Shown here in pieces: positions 6,927 to 12,085 of a DNA stretch of 12,085 nucleotides. The notes beneath the pieces are model-generated. The model ran no database searches and was not told the DNA's origin. It saw only the letters and a list, made by a program, of their open reading frames with translations. The translations under genes and the position numbers were made by a program. This DNA comes from Bacillota bacterium (GTDB lineage: Bacteria > Bacillota > Clostridia > Clostridiales > Clostridiaceae), in contig JAEXZL010000097.1 of assembly GCA_023451395.1 (NCBI GenBank), positions 1-12,085 on the forward strand, written 5' to 3'. Position 1 is the first letter of the stretch, and the number at the start of each line of letters is the position of its first letter.

Positions 6927-7667
6927 TTATTCTTCCCATCCCTCAGGGAATTCTGCATTGTGCCATACGTTCTGCACATCATCATCATCGTCTAAGACAT
7001 CTAACATCTTTTGAAAGCTTACTGCAACCTCTTCGTTAATTTCCGTATAAGTATCTGGTACCATTTTGATTTCAGCCTCTAAGAATTCAATGGAGCTTTT
7101 CTCTAGTTCTTCTCTTACTGTACCAAAGTCCTCTGGCGAGGTGGTTATTATGTAAACCTCATCCTCGGAAGCAAAGTCTTCAGCTCCAGCCTCTAATGCA
7201 AGCATCATTAGCTCATCCTCATCTATTTCATCCTGCTTTTCAATAACTATCTGACCCTTTGATTGGAACATAAATCCTACACAGCCTACAGTTCCTAAGT
7301 TACCTCCATGTTTTGTAAAGGCATGCCTTACATTACCTGCAGTTCTGTTTTTATTATCTGTAAGGGTTTCAACTATAACAGCTATACCTGATGGTCCATA
7401 GCCTTCATAAATGATTTCTTCAAAATTTACAGAATCCAGCTCTCCCGCTGCCTTCTTAATGGATCTTTGAATAGTATCATTTGGCATGTTTGCAGCCTTA
7501 GCCTTAGCAATAACATCTCTAAGCTTTGTATTACTTTCCTCATTAGGGCCTCCATTTTTAACCACTACCATGAGTTCCTTACCTATTTTGGTGAATATCT
7601 TACCTCTTTTAGCATCAACCTTGCTTTTCTTAGCCTGTATATTATGCCATTTTGAATGTCCTGACAT
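6927..7667 (-). CDS. yebC: YebC/PmpR family protein
   Basis: A 246-residue cytoplasmic protein of the YebC family, described both as a transcription regulator and as a ribosome-associated factor easing translation of difficult sequences. The hallmark N-terminus MSGHSKWHNIQAKK and the next block (KRGKIFTKIGKEL, 20-32) are present, then the middle domain (YEGYGPSGIAVIVE, 87-100; NKNRTAGNVRHAF, 105-117). The C-terminus has the typical LDDDDDVQNVWHN block (225-237). The start is the ATG at 7667, with AGGAGG 6 bases upstream. The frame stays open to 7712 but those codons would span the ribosome binding site and are not conserved. It has its own promoter. Its place before bofC and ruvA matches Bacillus gene order. 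Confidence 0.96.
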   Translation of the reverse strand: MSGHSKWHNIQAKKSKVDAKRGKIFTKIGKELMVVVKNGGPNEESNTKLRDVIAKAKAANMPNDTIQRSIKKAAGELDSVNFEEIIYEGYGPSGIAVIVETLTDNKNRTAGNVRHAFTKHGGNLGTVGCVGFMFQSKGQIVIEKQDEIDEDELMMLALEAGAEDFASEDEVYIITTSPEDFGTVREELEKSSIEFLEAEIKMVPDTYTEINEEVAVSFQKMLDVLDDDDDVQNVWHNAEFPEGWEE

Positions 7668-7673
7668 AGCAAT

Positions 7674-7679
7674 CCTCCT
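7674..7679 (-). promoter_or_regulatory. Ribosome binding site that sets the yebC start
   Basis: A perfect AGGAGG lies 6 bases before the ATG at 7667 that begins MSGHSKWHN. It rules out the 15-residue upstream extension of the same reading frame. Confidence 0.9.
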
Positions 7680-7714
7680 AAACATATGAAATATCCAATG
7701 TAAAAACCACAAAT

Positions 7715-7743
7715 ATTATATCACAGCCATTATTTCTCTTCAA
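7715..7743 (-). promoter_or_regulatory. Sigma-A-type promoter of yebC
   Basis: TTGAAG (7738-7743), a 17-base spacer and a perfect TATAAT (7715-7720) preceded by TGn (TGATATAAT). The predicted start near 7708 gives a leader of about 40 bases. This is the best-matching promoter in the window. Confidence 0.8.
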
Positions 7744-7758
7744 CTTATGGTAATTATA

Positions 7759-8406
7759 CTAAATGTTTTCTAGATATCCTTCTCCATCTTTAAAGTAAAT
7801 TTTTAAATCCTTCTTGATAATAGTACCTCTTCCTCTGCTCAGCTCTGCAATCTCTAATTCTATTTCTTTAGCAGTTTCCTCCTCAGCTATCAACGTAAGC
7901 TTTACTTTTTCTCCATACTCTGCGTCCTTTAAAAACCATTTTTTCTCTTCAATAATATATTGAAGCTTTCCCAGCAGTTCATAGTCTACCTCTGTAACTA
8001 ATTCCCTTGCATATACCTTATCCACTATGCCGCCAGCCTTTATAGCAAGGCTTGCTCCTTTAGTATATGCCCTTGTTAAGCCTCCAGTCCCAAGAAGAAT
8101 ACCACCAAAATATCTGGTTACAACCACTACAGTATCAGTGATTTGATTTTTCTTTATTACCTCCAGAATAGGAATTCCCCCAGTACCCTGAGGCTCTCCA
8201 TCATCACTATATCTTTGTATCCCAAGGTTTTCACCTATAATATAGGCATAGACATTATGTCTTGACTCCTTGTGTCGAGCTCTAACTTTATTTATAAAAG
8301 CTTTTGCTTCCTCTTCATTTTCAACCCTCTTAACATGCCCTATAAAGGTAGATTTTTTTTCTTCAAATTCATCCATAGCTTCATTTTTTATAGTTTTATA
8401 CCCCAA
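7759..8406 (-). CDS. YigZ/IMPACT family protein
   Basis: A 215-residue protein of the IMPACT/UPF0029 family (YigZ in E. coli, YvyE in Bacillus). The N-terminal domain carries the family signature: SRHNVYAYIIG (48-58), RYSDDGEPQGTGGIPILEVI (65-84) and TRYFGGILLGTGGLTRAYTKGA (97-118). The C-terminal domain (about 138-215) is the ferredoxin-like part typical of bacterial members. Eukaryotic IMPACT affects Gcn2 signalling; the bacterial role is unsettled. The start is a TTG at 8406, placed by a perfect AGGAGG 8 bases upstream. It follows the nucleotidyltransferase by 42 bases, across a weak hairpin, as the last gene of the hflX unit. No clear terminator follows it, so some read-through into yebC is possible. 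Confidence 0.94.
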   Translation of the reverse strand: MGYKTIKNEAMDEFEEKKSTFIGHVKRVENEEEAKAFINKVRARHKESRHNVYAYIIGENLGIQRYSDDGEPQGTGGIPILEVIKKNQITDTVVVVTRYFGGILLGTGGLTRAYTKGASLAIKAGGIVDKVYARELVTEVDYELLGKLQYIIEEKKWFLKDAEYGEKVKLTLIAEEETAKEIELEIAELSRGRGTIIKKDLKIYFKDGEGYLENI

Positions 8407-8414
8407 ATTTTCTA

Positions 8415-8420
8415 CCTCCT
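8415..8420 (-). promoter_or_regulatory. Ribosome binding site that sets the yigZ TTG start
   Basis: AGGAGG lies 8 bases before the TTG at 8406. There is no ATG between it and the conserved part of the protein, so TTG is the start. Confidence 0.8.
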
Positions 8421-8427
8421 TTACTAC

Positions 8428-8448
8428 AAAAAATACCCTAAAAGGGCA
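8428..8448 (-). terminator. Weak hairpin plus T-run between the nucleotidyltransferase gene and yigZ
   Basis: On the minus strand TGCCCT-TTT-AGGGTA can form a 6-base stem (one G-U pair) directly after the upstream stop codon, followed by six T. The stem is short, so I expect partial termination at most. Confidence 0.4.
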
Positions 8449-9342
8449 TTAAATATAATAAACATTTTCTTTTAATATCACATACCCACTTTCACCTTTA
8501 TAATCCCTTTGTTGCTTTTTTACATAACCTTCATTGTATAGAAGCTTTAATATTTCCTCCATAGAAATATCAAAATCTTTAAATATCCTATGATTTCTGA
8601 TGTCCTCAGAGCTTAAAAATCTATCCTTTGATCTAATAAACTCTAAAATTAAGGTGGTGCAGTTTTTTAATATTTCTCTTATTTTTTTGTCTAAAAAGTC
8701 TATTAGCTCTTCTAAGGCTTCCTTATCTCTAAAAGAAAAATAAACTCTGTCAACTAGTTTTTTAAAGTCATTATCTAAATCCATTGCTAAAGCAAGGGTA
8801 TCTCTATTAACCACGTATCCTGATACATTTACTAAAAGCCTTGAATAATCTTCTATTGAACGTACAGCTATAGGATAAGCTGTATAAAGCTTATCCTGTC
8901 CAAGATATTTTCTAAAAACGCCCATGCTTTTTAAAAGGCTTCCTAGGTATACCAGACACCATCTTTCTCTATCCATATCTGAAAGATATATGCCTTGATT
9001 ATAAATCTCATTAATTTCAGAATCCTTAGAGTAAGCTAACTTTGTTGAAGATAGCAAAGGGCTATAACTTGCACCTTTACTGCTTATTTCCCATTCTTTA
9101 AGAAAGGCTTCCTTGGATATGAGCTTAATATGTATAGGAACCTCAAACTCTTGGGTATAAATATTCTTTAACCCATAGGTATATCCTTTCTCTATAGCTA
9201 GTAGATCTATATCCGATTCTTCCCACAAGTCACCACTGACCATACTTCCTGATACCATAACAGCAAGAATATCAGGGCTTTCTTTTAAAGCTTCTATTAT
9301 TTTATTATATGCCTTTTGATATCTTACAATAACCTTATCCAT
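8449..9342 (-). CDS. Nucleotidyltransferase domain protein of unknown substrate
   Basis: A 297-residue protein with an N-terminal polymerase-beta-type nucleotidyltransferase fold. GSMVSGDLWEESDIDLLAI at 32-50 gives the Gly-Ser motif and two metal-binding carboxylates, Asp44 and Asp46. The third carboxylate usually found on the next strand is not obvious: the strand FEVPIHIKLIS (66-76) has His71 near that place. The middle (about 120-235) is helical and the last 60 residues (SSEDIRN...GYVKKQ...SGYVIL) look like a winged helix. The ATG at 9342 has a G-rich ribosome binding site, 21 bases after hflX, so it is co-transcribed. It could be an antibiotic or tRNA nucleotidyltransferase-like enzyme, or an AMP/CMP-adding regulator of a protein. 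I do not recognise a named gene. Confidence 0.8.
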   Translation of the reverse strand: MDKVIVRYQKAYNKIIEALKESPDILAVMVSGSMVSGDLWEESDIDLLAIEKGYTYGLKNIYTQEFEVPIHIKLISKEAFLKEWEISSKGASYSPLLSSTKLAYSKDSEINEIYNQGIYLSDMDRERWCLVYLGSLLKSMGVFRKYLGQDKLYTAYPIAVRSIEDYSRLLVNVSGYVVNRDTLALAMDLDNDFKKLVDRVYFSFRDKEALEELIDFLDKKIREILKNCTTLILEFIRSKDRFLSSEDIRNHRIFKDFDISMEEILKLLYNEGYVKKQQRDYKGESGYVILKENVYYI

Positions 9343-9363
9343 TTAACCCCCCACTCCCCTATT

Positions 9364-11151
9364 CTATTTTAGTGCATGTTTTCTACACCTATTAAAAGTC
9401 TCTTCATCAACCTGTGCTTTTATAAGGGTACCCTCCTCTTTGTATTCCTCATGAAGCACTCTTCCTCTTCTATGCAAAAGAGAAACTGTCCCCTGCTCTG
9501 TGTATGGTATTAAAAATTCACAGGTTTGCATGGTTTCCGGAAGTCTTTCCCCTACTAATGCTAATAGCTCTTTTAAATTTATTCCTTCCTTTGCAGACGT
9601 TTCAATTATTTCTCTTCCAAAAAGCCTATCTCTAAGCTCCATAACATGTTCCTTAGAAACCTTATCAATTTTATTTAGAACCAATATGGTTTGCTTATCT
9701 GCCGCTCCCAGTTCAAAAAGCACATCCTCCACAGACTTTATCTGTTCTAAAACCTCTAGAGAGGATGAATCTACAACATGAAGAAGAAGGTCCGCATAGA
9801 TAACTTCCTCTAAGGTTGATTTAAAAGCTTCCACCAGCTCATGAGGAAGTTTCCTAACAAAGCCTACAGTGTCTGTTAGGGTTATTAATCTATTATCTTC
9901 AAGATAGATAGCTCTAGTAGTTATATCCAAGGTAGCAAAAAGCATATCCGCCTCAAAAACCTTTTCCTTTCCTTGAGTGTCTTTTGCTGCCGCAATATCA
10001 ACCAAGGCATTTCTTAAGGTTGATTTACCAGTGTTTGTATATCCAACCAAGGAAACCTTAGGGATATTTTGCTTACTTCTCTTTTCTCTTTGCGTCTCTC
10101 GAACCTTTTTAATTTTTTCCAGCTCTTTAGAAAGATCATAAATTCTTTCTCTTATGTGTCTTCTATCTGTTTCTAGCTTCTTTTCTCCCGGTCCTCTGGT
10201 ACCTATACCTCCTCCGGTTCTTGAAAGAACAGTTCCTAATCCACCTAGTCTTGTAAGTCTATATTTAAGCTGTGCTAGCTCTACCTGAATCCTGGACTCC
10301 CTGCTTCTAGCTCTGGTAGCGAAGATTTCAAGAATCAATGTGGTTCTATCTATTACCTTTACACCAATTGCTTCTTCTAAATTTCTAACTTGGGACCCCG
10401 TAAGCTCATCATCAAAAATTATTACATTAGCATTATAGCTCTGACGAAGTAATGCTATTTCTTCTACCTTACCGGTGCCAATGTAAAAGGCAGAATCTAT
10501 TTTATTTCTCTTTTGAAAAACAGACTCTATTACTGGTAAATTACAGGCTCTGGCAAGCTCTATAAGCTCATCAAGGCTTTCTTCTGTATCACAGCCAACA
10601 ACTATTGCTCTTTCGTAGTTGTCCTCTATAACCATAGATGTCTTTATCAGATTCTCAGCTTCATTTATTTTTTCTAGTATATCTATATCAAGCATTTCCT
10701 CTAAAGTTAGCTTATTTATAGTCTCAGTTATTAATTTTTCCTCTAAAATAGAACATAAACCAATGGAAATTTCCTGAGCCCTTCCCTCTACAACTCCTAC
10801 AGCAGCTATAGAATCAAGCTTAAGCTTAAGTAGAGCTGAGGTATCTATAGCAGAAAGCCTGGAATTGCCATTAGGATGGGTATGAACTATTCTTATGCCA
10901 GATAACTTCCTTTCCCTTATATCAACAAAGGGTATTTCCACTGTTGAGCTATCACCAATAACTACGGATAACACTCTTCCTTTTCTATCAATAACAACAC
11001 TTATTTCTCTATTAATAGCAGTTGTAATCTGAGAAATAACTTTAATAATCTCTTCAGTAGCTAAGGTGTATCTAGGAACCTTTATTTCATAAAGATTATC
11101 TAAAAGCTCTAAGTAGCTATTTCTAATTCCTTCAATATTTCCTAATATCAT
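9364..11151 (-). CDS. hflX: GTPase HflX with N-terminal JAMM/RadC-like domain
   Basis: HflX is a GTPase that binds the 50S subunit and splits stalled or hibernating 70S ribosomes. Residues about 180-595 are the standard protein: the HflX N-domain (180-340), the glycine-rich GGGIGTRGPGEKKLE loop (313-327), a coiled helical stretch (332-360), and the GTPase domain with G1 GYTNTGKST (370-378), G3 DTVGF (427-431), G4 NKID (493-496) and G5 SAK (519-521). Usual members have about 420 residues; this one has 595. The extra first 170 residues contain ISVVIDRKGRV and IVHTHPNGNSRLSAIDTSAL. In them His90, His92, Ser100 and Asp103 fit the JAMM pattern H-x-H-x7-S-x2-D, and Glu49 is a candidate for the catalytic Glu. 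The ATG at 11151 has an AGAGGTG site. It is the first gene of an hflX-nucleotidyltransferase-yigZ unit. Confidence 0.96.
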   Translation of the reverse strand: MILGNIEGIRNSYLELLDNLYEIKVPRYTLATEEIIKVISQITTAINREISVVIDRKGRVLSVVIGDSSTVEIPFVDIRERKLSGIRIVHTHPNGNSRLSAIDTSALLKLKLDSIAAVGVVEGRAQEISIGLCSILEEKLITETINKLTLEEMLDIDILEKINEAENLIKTSMVIEDNYERAIVVGCDTEESLDELIELARACNLPVIESVFQKRNKIDSAFYIGTGKVEEIALLRQSYNANVIIFDDELTGSQVRNLEEAIGVKVIDRTTLILEIFATRARSRESRIQVELAQLKYRLTRLGGLGTVLSRTGGGIGTRGPGEKKLETDRRHIRERIYDLSKELEKIKKVRETQREKRSKQNIPKVSLVGYTNTGKSTLRNALVDIAAAKDTQGKEKVFEADMLFATLDITTRAIYLEDNRLITLTDTVGFVRKLPHELVEAFKSTLEEVIYADLLLHVVDSSSLEVLEQIKSVEDVLFELGAADKQTILVLNKIDKVSKEHVMELRDRLFGREIIETSAKEGINLKELLALVGERLPETMQTCEFLIPYTEQGTVSLLHRRGRVLHEEYKEEGTLIKAQVDEETFNRCRKHALK

Positions 11152-11203
11152 TTTTTCACCTCTAAATCAATAAAAATCAAAGTTTTCTAAATATCTTGCA
11201 TTT

Positions 11204-11232
11204 ATTTTATACTAAGGAGTCTAATATGTAAA
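11204..11232 (-). promoter_or_regulatory. Sigma-A-type promoter of hflX
   Basis: TTTACA (11227-11232) and TAAAAT (11204-11209), each five of six to consensus, are 17 bases apart. Transcription would start near 11197, giving a leader of about 46 bases that shows no stable hairpin by eye. Confidence 0.65.
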
Positions 11233-11259
11233 CCTACTAACTTCCTTATTTAGTCTCCT
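11215..11259. repeat. Imperfect inverted repeat around the hflX -35 region
   Basis: AGGAGTCTAA (11215-11224) and TTAGTCTCCT (11250-11259) are inverted copies with one mismatch, separated by 25 bases. The left arm lies in the promoter spacer and the -35 sits between the arms. It may be a regulator site, but the bases are few enough for chance. Confidence 0.35.
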
Positions 11260-11280
11260 CAATAATATATACTTAATGCA

Positions 11281-11317
11281 AAAATAAATAGGATAAGTAA
11301 TATTGCTTATCCTATTT
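11281..11317 (-). terminator. Rho-independent terminator of the LacI-family gene
   Basis: AAATAGGATAAG (11286-11297) pairs perfectly with CTTATCCTATTT (11306-11317) around an 8-base loop. On the minus strand the stem begins inside the TAG stop codon and is followed by ATTTTTG. It separates the regulator gene from hflX. Confidence 0.88.
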
Positions 11318-12085
11318 GTTATTAATAATATTCAAAGTAGATTGAGCTTCTACTAATTCCCCTTTAAAAACTCTATGTTGATTCTTAGTCTTTTTGTTTA
11401 TGAGGTCAAATAATATTTTAATTGTCTCCTCAGCCATTTCCTCCACAGGCTGCCTAATTGTTGTGAGGGAAGGATTATAGTACTGTGCTATATTCAATCC
11501 ATCAAAACCCGCTACGGAATAATCCTCAGGAATGGACTTTTTCTCATCAAAAATAGCCTTACAGGCTCCTATTGCCATACTATCTGATATTGCAAAAATT
11601 GCCGTAAAATCCTCTCCACTTTTTAACAGCTCCTTTGTCATAGCATAGCCATTCTCCATAGAGTAACTTTCATATTCATCCTTCATATATCTAATTAGCT
11701 CTTCTCTAATTGGAAGTCTTAAATCCTCCATAGCCTTCATATATCCGTTAAGTCTTAATTTACCAATGCTTATGTCTTCCTGTGTAGCAGTTAGTATAGC
11801 TATTTTTTCGTGGCCTAAGGAATTTAAATATTTTACCATTTTATAGCTTTCCTTAAAATCATCTACAGCCACAGAGGAATAAAGGTTCTTATCTAAGTTA
11901 TCTGTAAGACCTATGGTACTTAATACAAAAGGAACCTTTAGCTGGCTTAGTTTTTCTTCTGAATGAGAAAAGTGCCCTCCAAGAAAAACAATCCCTCTCA
12001 GCCTCTTTTCCCTTTCAAGCTCTATAGCTATATCTAATTCATCTTCCTTATCATCAACTCTCTGCAACACAAAAGAGTACTTTTT
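11312..12085 (-). CDS. LacI-family transcriptional regulator, effector-binding part (N-terminus cut by window edge)
   Basis: The frame is open from the right edge (reading KKYSFVLQRVDD) to a TAG at 11312, giving 257 residues. The GTG at 12070 is internal, not a real start, because the fold begins upstream. What is visible is the periplasmic-binding-protein-like sugar sensor: LRGIVFLGG, then SSVAVDDFKESYKMVKYLNSLGHEKIAIL, the AIFAISDSMAIGACKAI segment, VAGFDGLNIAQYYNPSLTTIRQP and the C-terminal helix EMAEETIKILFDLI. About 80 residues holding the helix-turn-helix and hinge should lie outside the window. Full-length members have about 330-340 residues. It is expected to bind a sugar or related ligand and repress a catabolic operon, but neither ligand nor target can be named here. 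It ends in its own terminator, so it is not part of the hflX unit. Confidence 0.93.
   Translation of the reverse strand, partial: KKYSFVLQRVDDKEDELDIAIELEREKRLRGIVFLGGHFSHSEEKLSQLKVPFVLSTIGLTDNLDKNLYSSVAVDDFKESYKMVKYLNSLGHEKIAILTATQEDISIGKLRLNGYMKAMEDLRLPIREELIRYMKDEYESYSMENGYAMTKELLKSGEDFTAIFAISDSMAIGACKAIFDEKKSIPEDYSVAGFDGLNIAQYYNPSLTTIRQPVEEMAEETIKILFDLINKKTKNQHRVFKGELVEAQSTLNIINNK

Noticed and set aside
7668..7712. Upstream extension of the yebC reading frame
   Set aside because: It would translate across the perfect AGGAGG site and the promoter, and the conserved family start is MSGHSKWHN.
7753..7758. A second TATAAT on the minus strand at the yigZ stop codon
   Set aside because: No -35 match at 16-18 bases (AAGGAT at 17); the promoter at 7715-7743 is far better.
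12068..12070. GTG at 12070 as the start of the LacI-family gene
   Set aside because: The reading frame continues to the window edge with residues fitting the sensor domain, and the DNA-binding domain must precede it.

Overview
The window looks like a piece of chromosome from a low-GC, endospore-forming member of the Clostridia, most likely Clostridium sensu stricto or a close relative. The DNA is visibly AT-rich and uses strong GGAGG- or GGGGG-type ribosome binding sites with frequent TTG starts. It carries a six-cysteine SCIFF peptide with its radical SAM maturase and a BofC-like sporulation protein. The order yebC - bofC-like - ruvA - ruvB - queA - tgt - yajC - TIGR04086 membrane protein resembles the Bacillus/Clostridium chromosome. 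Species cannot be fixed from the sequence alone. Every gene lies on the minus strand, so transcription runs from high to low coordinates.

Reading in the direction of transcription: (1) 12085-11312 is a LacI-family sugar-responsive repressor whose DNA-binding end lies outside the window; it closes with a strong hairpin terminator. (2) 11232-7759 is an apparent operon: the ribosome-splitting GTPase hflX, a nucleotidyltransferase of unknown role, and yigZ (IMPACT family). HflX has an N-terminal extension of about 170 residues with a complete JAMM/RadC-like metalloenzyme motif, the most unusual protein feature here. (3) 7743-6927 is yebC with its own sigma-A-like promoter. (4) 6895-6221 is a BofC-like protein with a possible sigma-G (forespore) promoter and a strong terminator that isolates it from the next operon. 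(5) 6170-1919 is the ruvA-ruvB-queA-tgt-yajC operon (Holliday-junction branch migration, queuosine tRNA modification, Sec translocase accessory). It ends in a hairpin whose 3' arm is also the ribosome binding site of the TIGR04086 membrane protein. (6) 1540-1 is the SCIFF unit: scfA (45-residue precursor), an intercistronic hairpin, and scfB (maturase, cut at its C-terminus by the window edge).

Most genes are conserved housekeeping genes (recombination, tRNA modification, secretion, translation quality control). The parts that depart from this are the SCIFF ribosomally made, modified peptide system beside the Sec accessory genes, the JAMM-HflX fusion, and the unassigned nucleotidyltransferase. 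No intergenic stretch exceeds about 160 bases. I saw no tRNA, rRNA, CRISPR array, insertion sequence or phage feature.
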